From: Streptomyces sp. A2-16
Lineage (GTDB): Bacteria; Actinomycetota; Actinomycetes; Streptomycetales; Streptomycetaceae
Assembly (NCBI RefSeq): GCF_018128905.1
Contig: NZ_CP063808.1
Location: forward strand, 3,472,001-3,536,000
Reading direction: 5' to 3'
DNA length: 64,000 nucleotides
The position numbers and the translations under genes were made by a program. Positions 8,068-16,786 of this stretch are shown here, one piece after another (within the stretch, counting starts at the first letter, position 1; every line of letters begins with the position of its first letter). Under the pieces are notes generated by a model that saw only the letters and a list, made by a program, of their open reading frames with translations, was not told where the DNA came from and did not search any database.

Positions 8068-8190
8068 ATGGGGCGCCTTGAGTCGGCCGTCGGCCGAGTG
8101 AGCCGTACGTCTTCGCCCTCGCCTCTTCTGACCTCCCGCCGTCACATCGACCTGCAGCGCGTCTGCAGCGCGATGAGGTCCCTGGGCTGA
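8068..8190 (+). CDS. Short leader ORF 1, cysteine-attenuator type (HIDLQRV motif)
   Basis: This 40-codon ORF starts at ATG 8068, preceded by a GGTAGGGA Shine-Dalgarno region, and ends at TGA 8188-8190. The C-terminal part reads SRRHIDLQRVCSAMRSLG, containing the HIDLxRV signature of the short leader peptides found in front of sulfur-metabolism operons in actinobacteria. In those, ribosome stalling at Cys codons is thought to control the downstream genes. The single Cys codon lies directly after HIDLQRV. It is followed by 98 nt of leader with a weak hairpin (GCCGC/GCGGC) and then the GST-like gene. Two related leaders occur further along the same cluster. Confidence 0.75.
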   Translation: MGRLESAVGRVSRTSSPSPLLTSRRHIDLQRVCSAMRSLG

Positions 8191-8288
8191 ACCGGCCGCT
8201 GCCGCCCCTCTCTCTCCCGCCGCTCACCTGCGGCCCGACGACGCTTCCGCCGCGCGTACGTCTGCGCACCGACACCCCGGGGAGACCC

Positions 8289-9155
8289 ATGTCCGTCACA
8301 CCGCTCGCCCCTGTCCCCGCCACCCATCAGGCCCCCGCTTTCCGGGGCCGGATCGGCACGGACGCGCGCAGTGGGCACTACGCCGTGCCGCGCCGCTACC
8401 GGCTGCACCTGGCCGCCGCCTGTGCCGACGGCCTGCGCATCGCCGTCGTGCACCACCTGCTCGGACTCGACGACGTCTGTCCCGTGACCTTCCTGGACCC
8501 GGTCCCCGACTGTCCCGACGGAGGGCACTCCGCGCTGCGCCCGCTGTACGAGGCCAGCGCGCACCGTTACACCGGCGCGGCCGTCGCCCCCGTGCTCAGC
8601 GACGACTGGTCGGGGCGGATCGTCAGCACCCACGCCGCCGACATCACCCGCGACCTGGCCCGGCACTTCGGCTCCGGCCGCCCGGCGCTGTACCCGTGCG
8701 GGGCGGAGTCGGAGACCGAGGCCCTGGAGCGGATGTGCCGGGGCATCGCGCGGGCCGCGCAGCAGGCCGGCTCGGCCGCCGGCGACGACGTGGACCGCGG
8801 CGCCGCACTGCGGCAACTGCTTGACTCCCTCGGTTCGTTGGAGCGCTGGCTCGTCGGACGCGACCACCTGATCCGCGATCACATCACCGCCGCCGACGTC
8901 GAGTTGTGGGTCACCCTGGTGCAACTCGACACCGTGCACCGCCACCACCTCGACGCCGCCGCGGTGGGGGCCATCGCCGACCACCCCACCCTGTGGGCCT
9001 ACGCCCGCCGCCTGACCGCCCACCCGGCCTTCGGAGCCCACCTCGACCTCGACGGCATCGCCCGCCGGCACCACGCCCACTGCCGGGGCCTGGAGGCCGC
9101 CGGGGCCGCCGTGCAGATCCTGGACTGGGCCGCGCACGCCGCCCGCACGTCCTGA
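8289..9155 (+). CDS. GST-like protein (glutathionyl-hydroquinone reductase/ECM4-related)
   Basis: This 288-residue cytosolic protein resembles the ECM4/YqjG branch of the glutathione-S-transferase superfamily. VAPVLSDDWSGRIVSTHAADITRDL corresponds to the linker where those enzymes read the thioredoxin-fold substrate loop. A helical C-terminal domain holds LERWLVGRDHLIRDHITAADVELWVTL, the usual GST_C core. The family's CPW active-site motif is not obvious; cysteines occur at CADGL, DVCPVTF and LYPCG. Actinobacteria use mycothiol, so glutathione itself is an unlikely partner. It follows leader 1 and precedes the sulfur-type transport genes, suggesting cleavage or reduction of thiol adducts. The start ATG 8289 follows GGGGAGACCC. 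Confidence 0.75.
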   Translation: MSVTPLAPVPATHQAPAFRGRIGTDARSGHYAVPRRYRLHLAAACADGLRIAVVHHLLGLDDVCPVTFLDPVPDCPDGGHSALRPLYEASAHRYTGAAVAPVLSDDWSGRIVSTHAADITRDLARHFGSGRPALYPCGAESETEALERMCRGIARAAQQAGSAAGDDVDRGAALRQLLDSLGSLERWLVGRDHLIRDHITAADVELWVTLVQLDTVHRHHLDAAAVGAIADHPTLWAYARRLTAHPAFGAHLDLDGIARRHHAHCRGLEAAGAAVQILDWAAHAARTS

Positions 9156-9178
9156 TCGTTCCACCTGATGGACCGGCA

Positions 9179-9209
9179 TTGACACCGGTTCGGACGACTG
9201 TCTTAACCT
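9179..9209 (+). promoter_or_regulatory. Candidate promoter for leader 3 and the ABC operon
   Basis: A consensus TTGACA (9179-9184) lies 24 bp after the GST-like stop and is followed by TAACCT (9204-9209) at 19-bp spacing, or CTTAAC at 17 bp. This suggests the importer genes have their own promoter rather than read-through only. Confidence 0.45.
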
Positions 9210-9289
9210 ACGGGTCCGCCAGGGCCCTGCTTCTGCCAGAGGTCCACCAGGGTCCCGCGTGACCCCCGAGAACAGTGACGGTGACCGAC

Positions 9290-9439
9290 ATGTACGCAGC
9301 TCCCAGGACGGCCGCACGCCGTTCTCCGGGCTGCGTACGGCCGTACGGCGACCCGCTCGTCGCCGATCGGGCCGTCGACCTGCTCCGCGTGAGCAGCGCA
9401 CTGTGTACCGCACCGGGCCGTGCCCGCTGTCGGGGCTGA
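9290..9439 (+). CDS. Short leader ORF 3, cysteine-attenuator type (VDLLRVSSALC)
   Basis: This 49-codon ORF runs from ATG 9290 (or in-frame GTG 9281) to TGA 9437-9439. It contains RAVDLLRVSSALCTAPGR, matching the (H)(I/V)DLxRVSSALC core of actinobacterial cysteine-responsive leader peptides, with Cys codons in ALC and again near the end in RCRG. Downstream, an 18-nt hairpin ACACCGC/GCGGTGT (9474-9491) may act as an attenuator before the permease gene at 9601. The region 9156-9600 holds no other gene. The start codon is uncertain because the Shine-Dalgarno is weak. Confidence 0.65.
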   Translation: MYAAPRTAARRSPGCVRPYGDPLVADRAVDLLRVSSALCTAPGRARCRG

Positions 9440-9473
9440 CGTTCCGCCTCCGCAGCCCCCGCGTTCCTGACGA

Positions 9474-9491
9474 ACACCGCCCCGGCGGTGT
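9474..9491 (+). terminator. Candidate attenuator hairpin after leader 3
   Basis: ACACCGC (9474-9480), a CCCG loop and GCGGTGT (9485-9491) form a compact 7-bp GC-rich stem. It starts 34 nt after the leader stop and ends 109 nt before the permease start. Confidence 0.4.
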
Positions 9492-9600
9492 GCCGTCGTC
9501 CGCCCAGCCCCCGCCCCCGGTACCCGTGCGTCCCGTACTGCCGCCGTAGTGCGCCGTGTTCGCCGTGTCCGGGGGGAACCCGACTCCGCCGGAGCCCCGC

Positions 9601-10580
9601 ATGAGTGAACCCCCAGGCGCCGCCGTGTCCCTCACCGAGGCACCGCCGTCGACCGACACCCCGTCACCACCGCTCGCAGCGCAGCGAGTTCTCCCGCTGA
9701 GGCGGCCGGGCCGATGGATCGCCACCGCGGTCGTCCTGGTCCTGGCGGCCCAGTTCGTCCACGGCCTGGCGACCAACCCCTTCTACCAGTGGGACCGCTT
9801 CGGCTACTGGTTCCTGCGGCCGACCGTCCTCGACGGTCTGCTGATCACCCTCGAAGTCACCGCCTACAGCGCGGTGCTGGGCCTCCTGGGCGGCATCCTG
9901 CTCGCCCTGGCCCGGCTCTCGAAGAGCCCGGTGCTGCGCGCGGTCAGCTGGACCTACGTCTGGGCCCTGCGTTCGATCCCGCTGATCGTGGTCCTGCTCT
10001 TCCTCTACAACTTCTCCGCCCTGTACAAGACGTTGAGCGTCGGCGTTCCCTTCGGGCCGGCCTTCTTCAGCTTCGACGAGTCCCGGCTCGCCACCGACAT
10101 GGTCATCGCGGTGATCGGCCTCAGCCTCAACGAGGCGGCCTACGCGGCCGAGGTGGTCCGCGGCGGCATCCTCTCCGTCGATCAGGGCCAGCACGAGGCG
10201 GCCTCCGCGCTCGGCCTGCCGAAGGGCTACCAGTTCCGGAAGATCGTCTTCCCGCAGGCGCTGCGCTCCATCACCCCGAACTACGTCAACCAGCTCATCG
10301 GCCTCATCAAGAGCACCTCGCTGGTCTTCTACGTCTCCCTGCTCGACCTGTTCGGCACGGTGCAGTCCATGGGCGCCACCTACCCCGGCGATATCGTGCC
10401 GCTGCTGCTGGTCGCCACCGTCTGGTACCTGGTCCTCACCAGCGCGGTGTCCGTCGTCCAGTTCTACGTCGAGCGGCATTACGCCCGGGGCGCCACCCGC
10501 TCCCTGCCGCCGACCCCGATCCAAAAACTGCGGGCCTCCGTCACCGACTTCAGGGCCCGTGTCCGCAGGGAGACCGCGAC

Positions 10581-10584
<4 letters not shown>
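9601..10584 (+). CDS. Polar amino-acid-type ABC transporter permease (His/Glu/Gln/Arg/opine family)
   Basis: This 327-residue inner-membrane permease has about 5-6 hydrophobic helices after a proline-rich 40-residue N-terminal tail. The cytoplasmic EAA loop reads QHEAASALGLPKGYQFRKIVFPQALR, typical of the amino-acid uptake branch, and the first membrane domain has the family's GLLITLEVTAYSAVLG. Start ATG 9601 follows CCGGAGCC; an in-frame ATG at 9556 has no ribosome site. Its stop overlaps the ATPase start (ATGA). Together with the next two genes it forms a complete importer. The context of cysteine leaders, N-acetyltransferase and FMN monooxygenases suggests a sulfur-containing amino-acid substrate. 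Confidence 0.92.
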
Positions 10585-11360
<776 letters not shown>

Positions 11361-11406
11361 AACCACCCCCCTTCCCAGCACTCCGAACGACACGACAAGG
11401 ACAGCC

Positions 11407-12429
11407 ATGCCCACTCGCATCTCCCGACGCAGCCTGATACGCGGCATCACCGCGGCGACCGCCGCCACCACCCTCGCCGGCGGGCTCGCCGCCTGCGGTG
11501 GGGACAGCGACGCCGCCACTCGGACGAACGACAGCGCCGGCACGGTCACCGTCGGCCGACTGTCCAACGGCGCCGCCAAGGAGACCACCCTCAAGGTCGC
11601 CGAGGTCAAGTCCATCAGCGCCGAACTGCCCGACGCCGTCAAGAAGAGCGGCAAGCTCGTCATCGGCTCCGGCACCCTGCCCTCCGGCTCCCCGCCGCTC
11701 GGCTTCGTGGGCAGCGACCAGAAGACGCTCACCGGCTCCGAGACCGACCTGGCCCGCCTGGTCGCCGCCGTCCTCGGCCTCGAACCCGAGGTCAAGCGGT
11801 TCACCTGGGAGAACCTCTTCGTCGGCATCGACAGCGGCAAGGTGAACGTCGGCTTCTCCAACATCACCGACACCGAGGAGCGCAAGCAGAAGTACGAGTT
11901 CGCCTCCTACCGCAAGGACGACCTCGCCTTCGAGACGCTCAAGTCCTCGAAGTGGACCTTCGACGGCAACTACGAGGCGCTCGCGGGCCGGACCGTCTCG
12001 GTCGGCGCCGGCACCAACCAGGAGCGGATCCTGCTGGAGTGGCAGAGCAAGCTGAAGAAGAAGGGCAAGAAGCTCACCATCAAGTACTTCCAGGACAGCC
12101 CGAGCACCTACCTCGCCCTCAACAGCGGCAAGATCGACTCCTACCTCGGTCCCAGCCCGAACCTCTCGTACCACGTCACCCAGAGCGCGAGCACACCCAA
12201 CCCGACGAAGATCGCGGGCCAGTACTCCGGCGCCGGAGAGTCGCTCCAGGGACTGATCGCCGCGACCGCGAAGAAGGACAGCGGCCTCGCCAAGCCCCTC
12301 GCCGACGCGATCAACCACCTGATCGACAACGGCCAGTACGCCAAGTGGCTCGCCGCGTGGAACCTCTCCAACGACGCCGTCTCCAAGTCGGAGGTCAACC
12401 CGCCCGGGCTGCCGCTCGACAACTCCTGA
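11407..12429 (+). CDS. ABC transporter substrate-binding lipoprotein (family 3)
   Basis: This 340-residue extracytoplasmic solute-binding protein has the N-terminus SRRSLIRGITAATAATTLAG, a twin-arginine signal ending in a lipobox LAAC, so C30 should be lipidated. The mature part is a periplasmic-binding-protein fold: GKLVIGSGTLPSGSPPLGFVG, then NLFVGIDSGKVNVGFSNITDTEERKQKYEFASYRKDDLAF, as in polar amino-acid receptors. AAGGA precedes ATG 11407. It is the receptor of the importer encoded upstream and sits just before the N-acetyltransferase. The ligand is not readable, but cystine or an S-substituted cysteine fits the cluster. Confidence 0.9.
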   Translation: MPTRISRRSLIRGITAATAATTLAGGLAACGGDSDAATRTNDSAGTVTVGRLSNGAAKETTLKVAEVKSISAELPDAVKKSGKLVIGSGTLPSGSPPLGFVGSDQKTLTGSETDLARLVAAVLGLEPEVKRFTWENLFVGIDSGKVNVGFSNITDTEERKQKYEFASYRKDDLAFETLKSSKWTFDGNYEALAGRTVSVGAGTNQERILLEWQSKLKKKGKKLTIKYFQDSPSTYLALNSGKIDSYLGPSPNLSYHVTQSASTPNPTKIAGQYSGAGESLQGLIAATAKKDSGLAKPLADAINHLIDNGQYAKWLAAWNLSNDAVSKSEVNPPGLPLDNS

Positions 12430-12487
12430 CAGCCGATCAGGAAGCCTGACATACACAACAGTTGACCTGGGAAAGGACTCCGCCTCC

Positions 12488-13243
12488 GTGACCCGACAGA
12501 CCGAACTCCGCGGAGGCGGAGCCTCCCTGAGACCCACCGCACATCCGATCTCCGTCCTGGACAACGCCGTATGGGCCGCTCTGGACGGCCCGCACGCCGA
12601 GTTCGCCGAGCGGGTCGGCCTCGCCGCCCGCTACCCGGACGACGTCTACGCCGTCGCCGCCCTCGCCGATCCCCGCGACCCGGCCGCCTGGGCCGACCTG
12701 CTCGCACTCGTCGGCCCCGGAACCACCGTACGGATCAAGCCCGTCGAGCGGGTTCCGGACGGCTGGGAGGTCGTCGGCGGGGGAGTGGGCGTCCAACTGG
12801 TCGACACCGCCCTGCGGGCCGAACCCGCACCCGAGGCGGTACGGCTCGGCCCCGACGACGTGCCCGAGATCCTGGACCTGGTCGCCCGCACCAGGCCAGG
12901 CCCCTTCCGCGAACGGACCACGGAACTCGGCACCTACCTCGGCATCCGGGACCGGGGACGGCTGGTCGCCCTGGCCGGCGAGCGGCTGCGGCCGCCCGGC
13001 TGGACCGAGATCAGCGCGGTCTGCACCGACCCGGCCCACCGGGGCCGGGGTCTGGCCACCCGGCTGGTCCGCGCGGTCGCCGCCGGGATCCGGGAGCGCG
13101 GCGACACCCCGTTCCTGCACGCCGCCGCCGACAACGCGAACGCGATCCGGCTCTACGAGTCGATCGGCCTCACCCTGCGCCGCCGCTCGCCCGTCCTCCT
13201 GGTCCGCAGCCCAGGAACATCCCACCGGGGCAGGGTGTTGTGA
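12488..13243 (+). CDS. GNAT-family N-acetyltransferase of the sulfur cluster
   Basis: This 251-residue protein has a divergent N-terminal half and a C-terminal FR47-like GNAT domain (about residues 115-240). Acetyl-CoA site motifs are EISAVCTDPAHRGRGLATRLVRAVA, with the RGRGLA pyrophosphate loop, and FLHAAADNANAIRLYESIGL. GTG 12488 follows GGAAAGG. It lies between the importer and the monooxygenase genes. In Bacillus yxe and ytm operons an acetyltransferase (YxeL, SnaA) N-acetylates S-substituted cysteines before a monooxygenase acts. The same role here is inferred from synteny, not from active-site residues. Confidence 0.85.
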   Translation: MTRQTELRGGGASLRPTAHPISVLDNAVWAALDGPHAEFAERVGLAARYPDDVYAVAALADPRDPAAWADLLALVGPGTTVRIKPVERVPDGWEVVGGGVGVQLVDTALRAEPAPEAVRLGPDDVPEILDLVARTRPGPFRERTTELGTYLGIRDRGRLVALAGERLRPPGWTEISAVCTDPAHRGRGLATRLVRAVAAGIRERGDTPFLHAAADNANAIRLYESIGLTLRRRSPVLLVRSPGTSHRGRVL

Positions 13244-13261
13244 CTCACGACGAGATCCGCC

Positions 13262-13279
13262 GGGCGCCGTCGTGCGCCC
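13262..13279 (+). terminator. Small hairpin between the GNAT gene and leader 2
   Basis: GGGCGC (13262-13267), CGTCGT loop and GCGCCC (13274-13279) lie 18 bp after the GNAT stop and just before the ribosome site of leader 2. It could separate the two transcriptional segments or reduce read-through. Confidence 0.4.
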
Positions 13280-13299
13280 AGAAGGAGGAGGTGACGGGC

Positions 13300-13386
13300 G
13301 TGCTCAGCACACTCCGCTCCGCCCACCTCCACTCCAGGCCCCACATCGATCTCCAGCGCGTGTCCGCCGCGCTCTGTTGTTCCTGA
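13300..13386 (+). CDS. Short leader ORF 2, cysteine-attenuator type ending in Cys-Cys-Ser
   Basis: This 28-codon ORF starts at GTG 13300, nine bases after a strong GGAGGAG (an in-frame GTG at 13291 directly abuts it), and ends at TGA 13384-13386. Its C-terminus is SRPHIDLQRVSAALCCS, a near-perfect actinobacterial cysteine-leader motif, with two consecutive Cys codons (TGT TGT) just before the stop. Stalling there when Cys-tRNA is scarce would change folding of the next 78 nt, which contain a CCCGCG/CGCGGG hairpin before the monooxygenase start at 13465. This is the clearest of the three leaders in the cluster. Confidence 0.85.
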   Translation: MLSTLRSAHLHSRPHIDLQRVSAALCCS

Positions 13387-13464
13387 CCCGTCAGCAGCCC
13401 AGCCGCCGTGCCCCGCGCATCCGCGGGCCGGCCCTCTCGTACGGACCTCCAGGAAGGCACACCC

Positions 13465-14706
13465 GTGTCCCCCTCTTCTTCGTCTGCTTCCTCGTCTTCG
13501 TCCCTCCCCTCGCTCCCCTCGCTGCATCTCGCCGTGGCACTGGACGGTACCGGCTGGCACCCCGCCTCCTGGCGCGAGCAGGTGGCACGGCCGCGCGACC
13601 TGCTCACCGCCGGGTACTGGGCCGATCTGGTCGCCGAGGCGGAGCACGGCCTGCTCGACTTCGTCACCATCGAGGACGGACTCGGCCCGCAGTCCAGCCA
13701 CTTCCTCGACCCGGACGAACGCACCGACCAGGTCCGCGGCCGCCTCGACGCCGTCCTGATCGCCTCGCGCATCGCCCCGCTCACCCGGCACATCGGCCTG
13801 GTCCCGACCGCCGTGGTCACCCACACCGAGCCCTTCCACCTCTCCAAGGCCATCGCGACGCTCGACTACGTCAGCACCGGCCGCGCGGGCGTGCGCGTCC
13901 AGATCACCGCCCGCCCCAACGAGGCCGCGCACTTCGGCCGCCGCACCATCCCGCGCATCGAGGCCTACGACAGCCCCGGGACCCAGGACCTGGTCACCGA
14001 CCTCTTCGACGAGGCCGCCGACTACGTGGAGGCCGTGCGCCGGCTCTGGGACAGCTGGGAGGACGACGCCGAGATCCGCGACGCCGCCACCGGCCGCTTC
14101 ATCGACCGGGACAAGCTGCACTACATCGACTTCGAGGGCAGGCACTTCAGCGTCAAGGGCCCCTCCATCACACCCCGTCCGCCGCAGGGCCAGCCGCTCG
14201 TCACCGCCCTCGGCCACCAGACCGTCCCCTACCGGCTCATCGCACGCCAGGCGGACGTGGGTTACATCACCCCGCACGACACCGACCAGGCCCGGGCGAT
14301 CGTCGCCGAGATCCGCGCCGAACAGGAGGCGGCCGGGCGATCGGGTGAACCCCTGCATGTCTTCGGCGACCTGGTCGTCTTCCTCGACGACGACCAGGCG
14401 GCCGCGGAGGACCGGCGCGCACGTCTGGACGCACTCGCGGGCGAGCCGTACACCAGTGATGCCCGCGTCTTCGCCGGCACCGCGGCCCAACTCGCCGACC
14501 TGCTGGTCGAGTTCCGGGAGGCGGGCCTCACCGGATTCCGGCTGCGGCCCGCCGTGCTCGGCCACGACCTCCCGGCGATCACCCGCGGCCTGGTCCCCGA
14601 ACTCCAGCGCCGGGGCGCCTTCCGCACCGCCTACGAGGCCGACACCCTGCGCGGCCTGCTGGGCCTCGCCCGCCCCGCCAACCGCTACGCCGCAGCTTCC
14701 GCCTGA
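13465..14706 (+). CDS. LLM-class FMN-dependent monooxygenase 1 (sulfur salvage)
   Basis: This 413-residue luciferase-like protein uses FMNH2 and O2. After a serine-rich N-terminus it reads LHLAVALDGTGWHPASWRE, then DFVTIEDGLGP, ATLDYVSTGRAGVRVQIT, and a family insertion from about residue 180. The later GDLVVFLDDD and FAGTAAQLADLLVEFREAGLTGFRLRPA complete the TIM-barrel pattern. GTG 13465 is preceded by AGGAAGG. The upstream ATG 13408 would overlap leader-region structure and lacks a site. It follows leader 2 by 78 nt and is 19 nt from the second monooxygenase. A reduced-FMN supplier is not encoded nearby. Likely action: C-S bond cleavage of an imported organosulfur compound. Confidence 0.87.
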   Translation: MSPSSSSASSSSSLPSLPSLHLAVALDGTGWHPASWREQVARPRDLLTAGYWADLVAEAEHGLLDFVTIEDGLGPQSSHFLDPDERTDQVRGRLDAVLIASRIAPLTRHIGLVPTAVVTHTEPFHLSKAIATLDYVSTGRAGVRVQITARPNEAAHFGRRTIPRIEAYDSPGTQDLVTDLFDEAADYVEAVRRLWDSWEDDAEIRDAATGRFIDRDKLHYIDFEGRHFSVKGPSITPRPPQGQPLVTALGHQTVPYRLIARQADVGYITPHDTDQARAIVAEIRAEQEAAGRSGEPLHVFGDLVVFLDDDQAAAEDRRARLDALAGEPYTSDARVFAGTAAQLADLLVEFREAGLTGFRLRPAVLGHDLPAITRGLVPELQRRGAFRTAYEADTLRGLLGLARPANRYAAASA

Positions 14707-14725
14707 GCCGGAGGGATCCCGAACC

Positions 14726-16099
14726 ATGTCCAAGCCCCTGAAGCAGATCCACCTGGCCGCCCACTTCCCCGGCGTCAACAACACCACCGTGTGGAGCGAC
14801 CCCGAGGCCGGCAGCCACATCGAGTTCAGCTCCTTCGCGCACTTCGCGAAGACGGCCGAACGCGCCAAGTTCGACTTCCTGTTCCTCGCCGAGGGCCTGC
14901 GTCTGCGCGAACAGGACGGCAAGATCTACGACTTGGACGTGGTCGGCCGCCCCGACACCTTCACCGTCCTCGCCGCCCTGGCCGCGGTCACCGAACACCT
15001 GGGCCTGACCGGCACCATCAACTCCACGTTCAACGAGCCCTACGAGGTGGCCCGCCAGTTCGCCAGCCTCGACCATCTCTCCGGCGGCCGCTCCGCCTGG
15101 AACGTCGTCACCTCCTGGGACGCCTTCACCGGCGAGAACTTCCGTCGTGGCGGCTTCCTGCCGCAGGAGGAGCGATACTCCCGCGCCAAGGAGTTCCTCG
15201 CCACCACCCAGGAGCTCTTCGACTCCTGGCACGGCGACGAGATCCTCGCCGACCAGGCCTCGGGCGTCTTTCTCCGGGACGCGAAGGCCGGCTCCTTCGT
15301 CCACAACGGGCAGCACTTCGACATCCACGGCCAGTTCAACGTCCCGCGCTCCCCGCAGGGCCGCCCGGTGGTCTTCCAGGCCGGAGACTCCGAGGAAGGA
15401 CGCGAGTTCGCCGCGTCCGGTGCCGACGCGATCTTCAGCCGGTACGCCACCCTCAAGGAGGGCCAGGCCTTCTACACCGACGTCAAGAACCGCCTCGCCA
15501 AGTACGGCCGCCGCCACGACCAGTTGCTCATCCTGCCCGCCGCCTCCTTCGCCCTCGCCGACACCGACGCCGAGGCCGAGGAACTGGCCCGGATCGTCCG
15601 ACGCCGGCAGGTCAGCGGGGCCACCGCGCTCAAGCACCTGGAGTTCGTCTGGAACAGGGACCTCTCGTCGTACGACCCGGACGGGCCGCTGCCCGAGATC
15701 GACCCGCTGGTGAGCGAGGAGCACATCTCCCGGGGCCGCGCCCAGGTCCGCATGTACCGCGACCCGCTGGCCACCGCCCGCGAGTGGCGCGAACTGGCCG
15801 CCGCCAACAAGTGGTCCATCCGCGACCTGGTCATCCACACCGGCAACCGGCAGAACTTCATCGGCTCTCCGGAGACGATCGCCCGCACCATCAACGAGTA
15901 CGTCCAGGCCGACGCGAGCGACGGATTCATCCTGGTCCCGCACATCACCCCGACCGGCCTCGACGCCTTCGCCGACAAGGTCGTCCCGCTCCTGCAGGAA
16001 CAGGGCGTCTTCCGCACCGACTACGAGGGCCCGACCCTGCGCCACCACCTCGGCCTCGCGCACCCCGACGACACCCGGGGCGAGGAGCGGGTGGCCTGA
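14726..16099 (+). CDS. NtaA/SnaA/DszA-family FMN-dependent monooxygenase 2 (YxeK/CmoJ-like)
   Basis: This 457-residue member of the nitrilotriacetate-monooxygenase component A group reads KQIHLAAHFPGVNNTTVW at the start, then FDFLFLAEGLRLRE, GLTGTINSTFNEPYEVARQF, SLDHLSGGRSAWNVVTSWD and RPVVFQAGDSEEGREFAA, all diagnostic blocks. Bacillus relatives YxeK and CmoJ oxidise N-acetyl-S-substituted cysteines to release the thiol. With the GNAT, importer and Cys-responsive leader in the same cluster, that is the best functional guess. GAGGGA precedes ATG 14726. No deacetylase (YxeP-like M20 peptidase) is present within the window, so that step must be encoded elsewhere if the pathway is complete. Confidence 0.9.
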   Translation: MSKPLKQIHLAAHFPGVNNTTVWSDPEAGSHIEFSSFAHFAKTAERAKFDFLFLAEGLRLREQDGKIYDLDVVGRPDTFTVLAALAAVTEHLGLTGTINSTFNEPYEVARQFASLDHLSGGRSAWNVVTSWDAFTGENFRRGGFLPQEERYSRAKEFLATTQELFDSWHGDEILADQASGVFLRDAKAGSFVHNGQHFDIHGQFNVPRSPQGRPVVFQAGDSEEGREFAASGADAIFSRYATLKEGQAFYTDVKNRLAKYGRRHDQLLILPAASFALADTDAEAEELARIVRRRQVSGATALKHLEFVWNRDLSSYDPDGPLPEIDPLVSEEHISRGRAQVRMYRDPLATAREWRELAAANKWSIRDLVIHTGNRQNFIGSPETIARTINEYVQADASDGFILVPHITPTGLDAFADKVVPLLQEQGVFRTDYEGPTLRHHLGLAHPDDTRGEERVA

Positions 16100-16127
16100 C
16101 CCCCGTAGAGACCGGTGCGGCCGACGC

Positions 16128-16496
16128 TCACTCCGCCCAGTCGAGCTGATGCTCGGGCGTACCCACCGACCGACCGTACGCGACCGCTTCGGCGCGGCCC
16201 TTCTCGTCGCCGCGCCGATAGCGGAAGACCCGTCCGGCGAAGACCACCACACACTCGTCCCCGGCCGTGAAGTCGGCGTACCAGCCGTTGTCCGGCTCCA
16301 GGGCCGCGGCGAGCGCGTCCGCGAGGGCTTGGACGTCCTCGCCGTCGCTCTCCCACTCGACGAGCGTCCACACGGGCGGCTGCGCGGCGCTCGCCCCGCC
16401 GATCTCCACCCGGTGGACCTTCCGCAACCGCAGCCCGCGCGGCTCGAACACGGCTCCGGGCCGCAGGCTCTCGCCGATGACGTATCCGGTGATCAC
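16128..16496 (-). CDS. Conserved hypothetical, 122 aa
   Basis: The small acidic cytosolic protein starts at GTG 16496, eight bases after GGGAGAC. It reads VFEPRGLRLRKVHRVEIG, PPVWTLVEWESDGEDVQALADALAAAL, NGWYADFTAGDECVVVFAGRVFRYRRGD, with a mixed alpha/beta pattern and no cysteine cluster, signal or membrane segment. I do not recognise the family. It is convergent with the monooxygenase genes and lies downstream of the astacin-like protease on the same strand, separated from it by a strong hairpin, so it is probably monocistronic. Confidence 0.7.
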   Translation of the reverse strand: MITGYVIGESLRPGAVFEPRGLRLRKVHRVEIGGASAAQPPVWTLVEWESDGEDVQALADALAAALEPDNGWYADFTAGDECVVVFAGRVFRYRRGDEKGRAEAVAYGRSVGTPEHQLDWAE

Positions 16497-16682
16497 GCGC
16501 TGTCTCCCTGTTTCTCGGGGGCTTCGCGTACGAGGCTACGGCCGCCCTCCAGACCCTGGGACAGTGACCGGCCGAGGACGGCGCCGATGAGCCGTACCTT
16601 CTCGAACCGGTCCAGTGAGACCGGCCCCGACGGCGGCGGGCCTCGGTCCGGTACCCATGTGAAAGTGCCGGTGAACGCCGCG

Positions 16683-16730
16683 TGGCCGGAAGCACGTTTC
16701 CCTCCCCCGAAGGCTACGTGCTTCCGGCCA
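16683..16730 (-). terminator. 15-bp perfect hairpin downstream of the metalloprotease gene
   Basis: TGGCCGGAAGCACGT (16683-16697) pairs exactly with ACGTGCTTCCGGCCA (16716-16730) across an 18-nt loop. It lies 56 bp beyond the metalloprotease stop (minus strand) and should terminate that transcript. Confidence 0.75.
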
Positions 16731-16786
16731 TTCCCCCGGCGCCGGACAGATGGTCCAGCCTCGCCCGTGTGCGGCCGTACGTGCTG

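Noticed and set aside
6047..8323. Long minus-strand open frame of 758 codons
   Set aside because: It is antisense to the IlvD/Edd dehydratase with its three cluster cysteines; a compositional shadow.
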